DNA from: Phycisphaerae bacterium
GTDB taxonomy: Bacteria > Planctomycetota > Phycisphaerae > UBA1845
DNA length: 64,000 bases
NCBI GenBank assembly: GCA_029260035.1
Contig: JAJDEA010000130.1
Location: 56,566-120,565 of the forward strand
Reading direction: 5' to 3'
The notes under the pieces were generated by a model, which had not been told where the DNA came from, did not search any database, and worked only from the letters and a program-made list of their open reading frames with translations. This document shows, in pieces, positions 56,702 through 64,000 of the stretch; the stretch's first letter is position 1, and each line of letters opens with the position of its first letter. Made by a program: the position numbers and the translations under genes.

Positions 56702-58996
56702 TCAACGTTTCATTCGCCTTTCTCCCAACGATGCAGCGGAACCGATATTAATAACATGGCCTTGATCGTTCTTGCAAACCATATTGGTCTGATCACTCGT
56801 GAACGTCGCATCACCTCGGATGGAAATGGTCTTTCCCGATTCCGTTTCGATTTCACCCAACAATCGCCGCTTTTCGTTCAGTACGCGAAACGCCACATCG
56901 GCAGCGGTTGTCACACAAACCTCAGACACGTTGTTGTGGTGGGCCGCAAGTTGAATCGATCGCATAAGGTCCAACACGATGGATTCCGGCATTTTGACTA
57001 CACCAGTTCCATCGCAATGCGTGCAATCGGCGTAAAGATTCCGTTTGATCGAAGGTCGCTGCCTCTGACGTGTCATTTCGACGAGGCCGAATGCGCTCAT
57101 CCGCAAAATACGCACTTTTTCCTTGTGTTTCCGCAGAGCATCCCGAAGCGTTTTTTCGACGGCGCGTTTGTGTCGTTCAAGCCTCAAATCGATAAAATCG
57201 CACACAATGAGTCCGCCGAGATCACGTAGTCGCAGCTGGCGCGCGATTTCATCAGCCGCTTCCATGTCTATCCGAAATGCCGTTTCCTCAGCATCGTCTG
57301 ATCCGCGAAATCGCCCGCTGTTCACATCGATCGTAACCATAGCCTCCGTCGATTCGATGATAAGCGACCCGCCCGATGCCATCGGAACATGTCGCATGTT
57401 TATTCGTTCGATTTCCTCTTCGATATTGAATCGATGGAAAAGAGGCTCGCGATCGGTATAGATTTCCAATTCAGTTTTCGTTCGCGGCATCGCAATCTGC
57501 AGGAATTCTCGCACTTTTTCGCCGGTTTCCGGATCGTCCACGATCACTCGATCGAAATCAGCGGAATAGACGTCGCGAATGGTCCGAATCACCAGATCCG
57601 ACTCGCGATAAAGCTCAGCCGGTGCCGCCAAATCCTTGACGCTCTGAACGACTCTCTTCCAAAGGCGCTGGAGATAGGTAAGGTCTCGCTGCAACTCGCG
57701 CTTCGTCCGATCAAGCCCAGCTGTTCGCAAAATGAAGCCAATTCCCGATGGCAACGCCAATTCACCCAGAATCGCCCGCATCTTCCGGCGAGCGTCTTCG
57801 TCTTCGATTTTCCGGGATACGCCTTGCCGACTCATCCCTGGCATCATAACCAGGAATCGACCGGGAATCGAAAGATACGTTGATAATGTTGGGCCTTTGG
57901 TGCCAACTCCTTCCTTGGTCACCTGCACAATCACTTCCTGCCCCCGACGGAAACACTTTTGTATTGGCGGGCGCTGGTGTCGGGGGATTTTTCGCCCGAC
58001 GTCTTCTGCCATCGCGGTGTTACCCGGAAAATATTGAGGCTGGACATCGGAGATGTGCAGAAAACCGTTCTTGGTCATGCCAAAATCGATGAACGCCGCC
58101 TGAATGCCTGGCTCGATGTTGGTTACGATTCCTTTGTAGATATTGCCCACATGCGACTGCGAAGATGTGCGCTCAATGAACAGCTCTTCGAGTCGGTTCT
58201 TTTCTATGACAGCTATACGGCATTCATCGCCCACGGCAACATTGATCAACATCTTGCGCCCAGTTGACTTCGCGATCGCCCCAGCTGGCTCAGCACGCTT
58301 GGCTGTAACCTTGGTTGTCTTCTGTGCCTTCTTCGCCTGGGATGATGGTTGGCTTCCACTTGCTTGAGACGCCCCGGCAGAAACTTTGGCTGCAGCCTTT
58401 CCCCCGCCGCGGCGCCCACGTCGACGCGGTGCGCGCTTGACCCCTTCCGTTACGTCCTCTCGCGATTCGTCGGCGGGAGCAGTAGCGTCATCCATGCCCG
58501 ACTCTTGTTGGGACGTCGTGTCTTCGACTTTTTTTCGGGTTTCAACGGTGCGGCGGCCTCTTGCGCCTTTCGATCCGACCCGCTTTTTTCTTTTTTCCTT
58601 CTTGGCAACCTCTGCGTCTACCTGACCAGCGTCTACTTCCGGATCAATTGGCTCGGAGATCGTCGGCGAGCCGGACGGAGATTCGGCCGAACTCTCAGCC
58701 GGGATTTCTTCGACAACTTCCTGACGCGTTGCAGGAGAAGACTTAGTGGCAGCCGCCCGCTTGGTGGTTGCACGCTTCTTCCGCGGTACACGTTTTTTAG
58801 TCGAAGCCGCTTTCTCTACGAGCACCTTGGGCGCCGAAGCCAATTGCGACACGTCAAGTTGGGTTGCTTCTGCCAACTTGTTGCCATCGACATCGGGTTC
58901 GGAGGAAATCTTCTTGCCGGATTCAGCCTTGGTTGCTTTCCTGGTCCTGGGTGATCTTTTCGTTGTCTTTTTCGTTTTTTCGACCTTCGAGGCCAT
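56702..58996 (-). CDS. rne: Ribonuclease E/G family protein
   Basis: About 764 residues. The first 247 are basic and low in complexity (many Lys, Arg, Ala, Thr). RNase E/G follows: S1 domain (NIYKGIVTNIEPGIQAAFIDFG), RNase H-like part, and the two catalytic Asp residues in VTIDVNSGRFRG and LIVCDFIDLRLERH. A zinc-link Cys pair lies in CTHCDGTG, as in RNase E. It cuts single-stranded RNA for mRNA decay and rRNA/tRNA processing. The ATG at 58996 is preferred; a TTG at 59029 is in frame. The gene overlaps the DUF2344 gene upstream by 74 bases. The basic leader could act like the scaffold that is usually C-terminal. Confidence 0.93.
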   Translation of the reverse strand: MASKVEKTKKTTKRSPRTRKATKAESGKKISSEPDVDGNKLAEATQLDVSQLASAPKVLVEKAASTKKRVPRKKRATTKRAAATKSSPATRQEVVEEIPAESSAESPSGSPTISEPIDPEVDAGQVDAEVAKKEKRKKRVGSKGARGRRTVETRKKVEDTTSQQESGMDDATAPADESREDVTEGVKRAPRRRGRRGGGKAAAKVSAGASQASGSQPSSQAKKAQKTTKVTAKRAEPAGAIAKSTGRKMLINVAVGDECRIAVIEKNRLEELFIERTSSQSHVGNIYKGIVTNIEPGIQAAFIDFGMTKNGFLHISDVQPQYFPGNTAMAEDVGRKIPRHQRPPIQKCFRRGQEVIVQVTKEGVGTKGPTLSTYLSIPGRFLVMMPGMSRQGVSRKIEDEDARRKMRAILGELALPSGIGFILRTAGLDRTKRELQRDLTYLQRLWKRVVQSVKDLAAPAELYRESDLVIRTIRDVYSADFDRVIVDDPETGEKVREFLQIAMPRTKTELEIYTDREPLFHRFNIEEEIERINMRHVPMASGGSLIIESTEAMVTIDVNSGRFRGSDDAEETAFRIDMEAADEIARQLRLRDLGGLIVCDFIDLRLERHKRAVEKTLRDALRKHKEKVRILRMSAFGLVEMTRQRQRPSIKRNLYADCTHCDGTGVVKMPESIVLDLMRSIQLAAHHNNVSEVCVTTAADVAFRVLNEKRRLLGEIETESGKTISIRGDATFTSDQTNMVCKNDQGHVINIGSAASLGERRMKR

Positions 58997-59684
58997 GGGT
59001 GTACTCACTACTGTTTGTTCGCCATTCAATATTTAGTCGCCTGATTCGATGGTTTGCTGTTTTTAAGTCCAAGCCTATCAGTGCAGCGATTTCCGCGGGT
59101 TTAGCAGTACCAGTTTGATCGCTGCGAAGCGCAAACAACATGGCACTATCCGAATATTTCATCTCAACGAGACAGGGTCTAATGTCCAACGTCTTAACCC
59201 TACCCGTTTTGTGGTCAACGCGTTTAATCTCGATAGCTTCTCTGCTTTCGATCTCGCAAACAACATCATCCCAGTTTGTTTTGTCGTCGCCATCGAGTTC
59301 GAGGCGATACCGTACGACATCTGCGTGTAGCTTTTCGCGTACTGCAAGCTGTCGTCCAGAAATCATCGTTAAACCGACGGGCGACTGCGAACGAAGGCGA
59401 TTCACCGCTTCATCAGCTGTAACACATGAATCCATATGCACAACAATGACATCACAATCGGTCGCAATTCCGACCGGTCGAGGCAGGGGAATGCTCATTT
59501 TCGGCTGGGGATTAAACCCCTGCGAAAACCTTACTGGCAGCGCCGCCCGCGCCAGCGCGCGACGAAACATACGGAGTGTGTCGTGGTGCGATAGGTACCG
59601 CAAATCCCCGCCAATGCTAAACGAGAAAGCAAAACGACAAGGACTCTCCACATCGGTCGAGACCTCGGGGGGATCCGCAGCCAT
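58923..59684 (-). CDS. DUF2344 (TIGR03936) protein
   Basis: 253 residues of the family usually encoded as a partner of, or fused to, a radical SAM protein (TIGR03960). Conserved parts: RYLSHHDTLRMFRRALARA, PVRFSQGFNPQPKMSIPLP and GIATDCDVIVVHMD. The function is not known; it often sits before the RNase E/G or ribosomal L21 genes. No radical SAM gene is next to it here. The last 24 residues are encoded inside the first part of the RNase E/G gene, in another frame. ATG at 59684; 73 bases from ptsI. Confidence 0.9.
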   Translation of the reverse strand: MAADPPEVSTDVESPCRFAFSFSIGGDLRYLSHHDTLRMFRRALARAALPVRFSQGFNPQPKMSIPLPRPVGIATDCDVIVVHMDSCVTADEAVNRLRSQSPVGLTMISGRQLAVREKLHADVVRYRLELDGDDKTNWDDVVCEIESREAIEIKRVDHKTGRVKTLDIRPCLVEMKYSDSAMLFALRSDQTGTAKPAEIAALIGLDLKTANHRIRRLNIEWRTNSSEYTHGLEGRKNEKDNEKITQDQESNQG

Positions 59685-59757
59685 AGCACCTCATGAAACC
59701 ATCTTTGCAGACCATGGCGCTGAATCGTCGCGCCATCGATCGGAACACCCGTCCCAT

Positions 59758-61500
59758 TCAAATGGGGTCTTCCGGCAATAGTTTCCGTGTTTCGTCGCGC
59801 AGGTAATTCGTCACCTGCCTCTCAGTTTCCAAACTCAAGGCACGCCGAGCCACTCGTTGCGTAAGCGGAATGGTCACCATGCGTACCAGTTTCTTTAATT
59901 CGGGGATGTTGGCCGGCGCCATCGACAGTTTTCGCAGGCCCAAACCCACCAATAGTATAGTGTACAAAGGCTGGCCTGCCATCTCCCCACAAATACTACA
60001 ATCAACTTTAGCTGCATTGCAGGCCCGCGCGACATCCCGAAGCGCTCGCAAGACCGCAGGATGCGACGGATTGTAGAACTGGGACACCCGCTCGTTGCCG
60101 CGGTCCACAGCCAGGAGATATTGCACCAAATCGTTCGTTCCGATACTGATAAAGTCGACTTCTCGGCAAAACTCCTTCACCTGGATTGCAGCTGCCGGCG
60201 TTTCGAGCATCATGCCGATCGGAATATCTCGTTGTACCGCAATCCCCTCTTCCTCCAAGTCCTCCATGGCGTCGTGGACGGTCATCTTAGCCTGTCGGAA
60301 CTCCATCAAACTATTGATTAGAGGGAACATCAGGCGAACCTGACCATGCACCGACGCACGCAGAATCGCCTGGAGCTGTGTCTTGAACATGTCGAGGTTC
60401 TTCAAGCTATAGCGGATCGACCGCAATCCCAACATGGGGTTTCTTTCCTGCTCGTAGTTCCGCTCCTGCGTATACTTGTCAGCCCCTAGGTCAAACGTAC
60501 GGATTGTGACGGGTTTACCGTCCGCGCCGAGAATCGCCGCCTTATAAGCTTCGTACTGCTCCTGCTCGGATGGAGCTCCATCCGGCTGAAGAAAAAGAAA
60601 CTCCGTTCGGTACAGGCCGACGCCATCACATCCCTTCTTTATCCCAGCCGCAGCTTCGTACGGAAACTCGATGTTGCTTAGCAGCTCGACCCGCTCGCCA
60701 TCGCGTGTGACAGACGCCAGACTCTTGAATTCATCCAGCTCATCGGTAAGGCGAACATAGGCCTGTTCCTGCACCTTGTATTCATCAAGCGTCGCTTGGC
60801 CGGGATTCGCAACGACTAGCTGATTGGAACCATCGATGACAACCGTATCTCCGCCGCTAATCCGCGTAGAAACATCGTTAAGGCCGATGACAGCAGGACG
60901 ACCCCATGAGCGGAGTAAGATGGCCGTGTGAGATGTCGCTGCACCGGCATCCAGTGCAACGCCTATGACTTTGGTCTCTGCAAGTTGAGCTGTCTGAGTC
61001 GGGCTTAAATCGTGGGCTATCAAGATCACAGGCTGACTAAGATGACTGAGATCCTCACGGTCTTCGCCAAGAATGTGCCGAAGCAACCTGCGTTCGATAT
61101 CCTGCACATCTCGCATGCGCTCGACCAATAGCGGATCCGTCATTCGCATGAATCGTCGCTGGTAATTGCGCATGATGGTGCTTGTGGCATAAGCCGCCGC
61201 AGCGTGGTTGTTTTGGATCAACTCCTCAATGCTCTTGCGAAGCTGGCGATCCTTGAGAACGCCCACATGCCAGTCAAATACTTTGGCTGTATCCTGACCC
61301 AAGTGAGCGCCAAGCCATGTAGCCTGCTGGCTTACTTCTTCGATCGACTTGGCGAACGCTTCGTCGAGTTGGTTCAATTCTGCTTCAACGTGATCGGCGG
61401 GCACAGTGCGGTAGGGAATCCTATAATCCTCAGCTTCGAGGATTACAGCCTCTCCAACCGCCACGCCTGACGCAACCGAAATGCCTCGAAGAATTTCCAT
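59758..61500 (-). CDS. ptsI: PTS enzyme I, phosphoenolpyruvate-protein phosphotransferase
   Basis: 580 residues, the usual length of enzyme I without the GAF domain of the nitrogen-type PtsP. Active His in GAATSHTAILL, PEP-binding NPMLGLRSIRYSL, LFRTEFL-like text (GLYRTEFLFLQ) and the Cys-bearing CSICGEMAG near the C-terminus. It takes phosphate from PEP and passes it to HPr. The genes for HPr and an IIA protein precede it on the same strand. No sugar permease (EIIB, EIIC) genes are present, which suggests a regulatory phosphorelay instead of sugar uptake, at least from this locus. ATG start. Confidence 0.96.
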   Translation of the reverse strand: MEILRGISVASGVAVGEAVILEAEDYRIPYRTVPADHVEAELNQLDEAFAKSIEEVSQQATWLGAHLGQDTAKVFDWHVGVLKDRQLRKSIEELIQNNHAAAAYATSTIMRNYQRRFMRMTDPLLVERMRDVQDIERRLLRHILGEDREDLSHLSQPVILIAHDLSPTQTAQLAETKVIGVALDAGAATSHTAILLRSWGRPAVIGLNDVSTRISGGDTVVIDGSNQLVVANPGQATLDEYKVQEQAYVRLTDELDEFKSLASVTRDGERVELLSNIEFPYEAAAGIKKGCDGVGLYRTEFLFLQPDGAPSEQEQYEAYKAAILGADGKPVTIRTFDLGADKYTQERNYEQERNPMLGLRSIRYSLKNLDMFKTQLQAILRASVHGQVRLMFPLINSLMEFRQAKMTVHDAMEDLEEEGIAVQRDIPIGMMLETPAAAIQVKEFCREVDFISIGTNDLVQYLLAVDRGNERVSQFYNPSHPAVLRALRDVARACNAAKVDCSICGEMAGQPLYTILLVGLGLRKLSMAPANIPELKKLVRMVTIPLTQRVARRALSLETERQVTNYLRDETRKLLPEDPI

Positions 61501-61638
61501 AGAATTGAATGAACTACCGTGCAGAGTGTCTGATACCAGACCAGCATTAGATGATTACGAAACAACGACTGTTCACAAAGAGCAGCCAAATCACAAACAA
61601 GTCTTCCCCTTGCGGAGTACCTTGCACACAACGTCAAC

Positions 61639-61947
61639 TCATTCCTCCGCGGTCAGATCGCCCCCAAAACCGGACTCAATCAGCGTTCCCAGCGAGTCCG
61701 CAGCTTCAGCCGCGTCTGGCCCACAGGCGATAATACGAAGGACGCTTCCCTTGGTAGCTTCGAGAAGCATCATCTGCATTGCACTCTTGCCATCGATTTC
61801 CTCGCCCCGTTTGGTCACATTGGTGACCGTGATGGTTGATTGAAACTGCGAGGCGAGGTCCACAAAACGCATAACGGGTCGCGCATGCACGCCCTCACGA
61901 TTCACCACGGCAACTTCGCGCACCGCTTTACAGTCTGCGTTCGGCAA
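61639..61947 (-). CDS. ptsH: HPr phosphocarrier protein
   Basis: 102 residues. Catalytic His in NREGVHARPVM and the regulatory Ser region in IDGKSAMQMMLLEA. HPr relays phosphate from enzyme I to EIIA. The Ser-46 region is kept, so control by HPr kinase is possible, but no such kinase is in the window. Start TTG, with GAAAGG about 11 bases upstream. The gene lies between ptsN (63 bases upstream) and ptsI (138 bases downstream). Confidence 0.95.
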   Translation of the reverse strand: MPNADCKAVREVAVVNREGVHARPVMRFVDLASQFQSTITVTNVTKRGEEIDGKSAMQMMLLEATKGSVLRIIACGPDAAEAADSLGTLIESGFGGDLTAEE

Positions 61948-62009
61948 TCGCGATCAACCTTTCTATTACCGGATGGGCGGTATAGCGTGAAGCGCTATGA
62001 CAAGCGACG

Positions 62010-62483
62010 CTAATCCTCCTTGACATCATCCGCTTCGTTGATGAGATCCACGATAGCCTCGTGGGTATCTGCCTGCCTCAGGAATCGGCGAAAGTTTTCT
62101 CGCTGCAGGTGACGAAATATTTTTTCCATAGCAGCCAAGTGCTCTTCCGGTGCGCTGGCCGGGCTGAGAAGCAAGAAAACCGTATAAACCGGAGCTCGAT
62201 CGAGCGCAGCGAAATCCACTCCCGCGCTGGACCGGCCGATGGTCGCCGTCATTTTTTCAATACCGGCATGCTTCACATGTGGGACGGCAACCCCTTTACC
62301 GAACCCCGTACTGCCCTGCTTCTCTCTGGCGATTGCCGATCGAACGACGGCGTCCAAATGTTCCGTACCAATCGCTCCATGGTCGGCGAGCGATTGCAAT
62401 AACTCTCGAATGACCCCGTTTCGGTCGGTCGCGGTCAACTCTGGCACGATTGCTGGTGTATGGATGATTTCTGATAGTTTCAT
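62010..62483 (-). CDS. ptsN: PTS EIIA protein, PtsN/fructose type
   Basis: About 157 residues, one EIIA-2 domain: active His in FGKGVAVPHVKH, preceded by REKQGSTGFGKG; the helix PEEHLAAMEKIFRHL is typical. The ATG at 62483 is preferred, as GAGGAG is 5 bases upstream on the minus strand. The family receives phosphate from HPr and, in the nitrogen PTS, regulates potassium transport and stress. It follows hpf, as in the rpoN operon of Gram-negatives, although rpoN itself is missing here. Confidence 0.93.
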   Translation of the reverse strand: MKLSEIIHTPAIVPELTATDRNGVIRELLQSLADHGAIGTEHLDAVVRSAIAREKQGSTGFGKGVAVPHVKHAGIEKMTATIGRSSAGVDFAALDRAPVYTVFLLLSPASAPEEHLAAMEKIFRHLQRENFRRFLRQADTHEAIVDLINEADDVKED

Positions 62484-62562
62484 GCAACTCCTCATAACCG
62501 CCGAATAGCGTTGCTCTTTTGATCTGTCCATTTCGAACAGCGCCGCAAACACGACATGAAAA

Positions 62563-62892
62563 CTACATTGCCTCGGGCGGTGGTTCAGCCTTGCCGTCGT
62601 GCTTATGATTACGGCTCTTCTCTTTATGCTTGGTTAATTGCCTTTCGAGCTTATCTACCAGAGCATCGATCAACCCAAATCGATCCGATCCGCTTTCGGA
62701 GGCTACGAAGGTGTGCTTCTGATCGGCACGCACTATAGCTTCTGCTGAGAACTGCTCCGATTCCTGGTCAAAAATGATCTCAATCTCGTGAATGCGGTCG
62801 TAGAACTTCGGCAACTTCCCCAGTTTTTCCTCTGCATATTCTTTTACATCCGCAGAAAGCGATACATGCCTACCGGTTATTTGAACTCGCAC
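62563..62892 (-). CDS. hpf: Ribosome hibernation promoting factor, short form
   Basis: 109 residues with the family fold: MRVQITGRHVSLSADVKEYAEEKLGKLPK, VEIIF-like segment (IEIIFDQE) and ALVDKLERQLTKHKEKSR. The C-terminal dimerisation domain of the long form is missing. It binds the 30S decoding region to inactivate ribosomes in starvation. The neighbouring ptsN is the usual partner in Gram-negatives. ATG start at 62892; DUF502 protein gene upstream by 71 bases. Confidence 0.95.
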   Translation of the reverse strand: MRVQITGRHVSLSADVKEYAEEKLGKLPKFYDRIHEIEIIFDQESEQFSAEAIVRADQKHTFVASESGSDRFGLIDALVDKLERQLTKHKEKSRNHKHDGKAEPPPEAM

Positions 62893-62963
62893 AAGCTGTC
62901 CTCCTTGTTATGTCGCGACACAACACGACTATCTTACGTCGAAGATCCAACCAAAAGCTGCAA

Positions 62964-63800
62964 CTATGTGCTGCCGTCGGGAATCAATGAGCCGGGCTTA
63001 ATCACACCTCCACTGATGGTAAAGCGCAGCCCCTCATCGATGGTCATGTTGAGCGTTATCATATCGCTACGGGGCAACTGAATAACATACCCTGTTACAG
63101 GCGTAGGTGAACTCGGAATAAAAACCGTAACCAACTCTTCATCCGCCGCCTCCTGAACCCGCTTCATCGGAGAGCCGGTGCTCAGTCCGACCGACCAGAT
63201 GCCTTTTCGCGGATATTGCACCGCCACGACCCCGGAGAATTCCAATGACCGTTCGGTGAGCAGGAAATCCGTAACCTGTTTAACGTTCGGGTAAATTGCC
63301 CGAATTACCGGAATCCGAGTCAGCAAACGCTCTGTCGCTCGCCACGTTGTGCGCCCCATGAAACTGGCCAAAAAGAGGCCCATGAAATATACGAGAATGA
63401 TCGCGATCGCGAAACCGAGTAAGTGCAGTTTGTATTTTCGAAATGCAAGCGTCCAAAGAGCCCTGTTGCGTACGTCCAAGGCCTCTTTCTTAACCAATTC
63501 GTTTGTTGAATATAAACCTTTGCTGTGTATGGCTTTATATTCGAGGGTCAACCTTTGGCCGGTTTCAGAATGCCATGCGTCGATAGGCATACCATATTTG
63601 AGTGGATCATCTTCCAAATCGACGATTCCAGGGGCTGGCTCGTCGCTAATCCAGCTGCAAAGTGCCATCAAGCCACTCGTAATCGGTACCCCCACATGAT
63701 CCTCAACAAAGGTGTAGGCCCAGAACAGCAGCGCCATGGTAATGAGGGTGGGAACGAGGACAGCCAGCCCTCTTAGAAAAAACCGACGAAAATCATCCAT
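62964..63800 (-). CDS. DUF502 family membrane protein
   Basis: About 278 residues. Hydrophobic N-terminus with FFLRGLAVLVPTLITMALLFWAY, the DUF502 opening, a second membrane helix (GFAIAIILVYFMGLFLASFMG), and a soluble C-terminal part, with IPVIRAIYPNVKQVTDFLL and TPVTGYVIQLPRSD as conserved family text. The function is unknown, but members are inner membrane proteins found across bacteria and plants. The ATG at 63800 is preferred over an earlier in-frame start; it lies 120-150 bases after the promoter seen at 63919-63947. A polar insert of about 70 residues between the two helices (about 45-115) enlarges this copy. Confidence 0.88.
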   Translation of the reverse strand: MDDFRRFFLRGLAVLVPTLITMALLFWAYTFVEDHVGVPITSGLMALCSWISDEPAPGIVDLEDDPLKYGMPIDAWHSETGQRLTLEYKAIHSKGLYSTNELVKKEALDVRNRALWTLAFRKYKLHLLGFAIAIILVYFMGLFLASFMGRTTWRATERLLTRIPVIRAIYPNVKQVTDFLLTERSLEFSGVVAVQYPRKGIWSVGLSTGSPMKRVQEAADEELVTVFIPSSPTPVTGYVIQLPRSDMITLNMTIDEGLRFTISGGVIKPGSLIPDGST

Positions 63801-63918
63801 TGGGACGCCTGCACGCTCATTACCGGGATGTGTGTTCGATAAACTCGAAGCATCCTTTGCCAAATGAACCAACGAGGCTCTGCTTCACGCCCCGTTTCCG
63901 ATTTGCAATGCCAAACTC

Positions 63919-63947
63919 AATCTACGCGCAGGGGTCAAAACCGTCAA
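63919..63947 (-). promoter_or_regulatory. Sigma70-like promoter before the DUF502-hpf-pts genes
   Basis: On the minus strand TTGACG (63947 to 63942) is followed after 17 bases by TAGATT (63924 to 63919). The -35 lies within a perfect dyad AACCGT-CA-ACGGTT (63939-63952), which could be an operator. The rest, 63801-64000, has no visible gene. Confidence 0.45.
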
Positions 63948-64000
63948 CGGTTGTCCGATGGCTCACTTGGCGCTAGCATTGCTCTTATGGTCTTTGACGT

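Noticed and set aside
58349..58954. 201-codon open frame on the plus strand over the RNase E/G leader
   Set aside because: Antisense to the basic leader; its Phe/Arg/Leu richness is what reverse translation of Lys/Ala-rich text gives.
1..64000. CRISPR array, insertion sequence, prophage, rRNA or tRNA
   Set aside because: No regularly spaced direct repeats, transposase, phage or integrase gene or RNA gene pattern was recognised while reading.

Overview
This is a contiguous stretch of a chromosome that is most likely from the Planctomycetota, possibly near the Phycisphaerae. That placement is inferred from three things. Two unrelated proteins carry the zinc-ribbon motif C-x2-C-x-Y-(D/N)-L-T-G-N-V-S-G-x-C-S-E-C-G, which I associate with planctomycetes. 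Several small membrane and lipoprotein families look planctomycete-like. The diderm envelope genes lpxD and mlaEFD are present. No rRNA, tRNA, insertion sequence, prophage or CRISPR array was recognised. Coding is dense on both strands.

Region by region. 0.1-7.3 kb: a ThiD2-ThiE thiamine fusion, then the stress trio prkA-yhbH-spoVR and a small zinc-ribbon membrane protein. 7.3-16 kb: envelope work, with a thioesterase and a polyprenol-phosphate sugar transferase facing mlaE-mlaF-mlaD, two membrane glycosyltransferases, and lpxD on the other strand. 16-20 kb: small zinc-ribbon protein, TadG-like anchored protein, and a DUF4382 lipoprotein interrupted by a large cysteine-rich block. 20-24 kb: cdaA-cdaR (cyclic di-AMP), a PH-domain membrane protein, a poly-aspartate-tailed protein and an Arg-rich small protein. 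23.9-29.9 kb (minus strand): fmdB-like, two small membrane proteins, then VIT/CCC1 transporter, P1B-4 metal ATPase and a CPBP-DUF418 fusion, with ATGA stop/start overlaps at several junctions.

30-37.5 kb (plus): lipoprotein, truB, malate dehydrogenase, 3-hydroxyacyl-CoA dehydrogenase, thiolase, zinc-ribbon protein, GT-C type membrane protein, VOC protein. 37.5-40.9 kb (minus): tandem lipoproteins with metzincin zinc motifs. 40.9-48.2 kb (plus): AddA helicase-nuclease, PutA-type bifunctional proline enzyme and a 28-residue membrane peptide. 48.3-55.4 kb (minus): nadK, dxs, an ispA-type prenyltransferase, oleB, oleA and a tetrahaem cytochrome c. 55.7-56.6 kb: a third HExxHxxGxxH lipoprotein. 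56.7-63.8 kb (minus): RNase E/G overlapped by a DUF2344 gene, then ptsI, ptsH, ptsN, hpf and a DUF502 membrane protein.

The strongest candidates for something undescribed are the translationally coupled VIT - P1B-4 ATPase - CPBP/DUF418 operon, in which the CPBP half appears to have lost catalytic residues; the DUF4382 lipoprotein split by about 36 cysteines; the cluster of secreted metzincin-like lipoproteins; and the oleA-oleB pair beside isoprenoid genes with no oleC or oleD next to it. All functional statements rest on motif reading without database searches.
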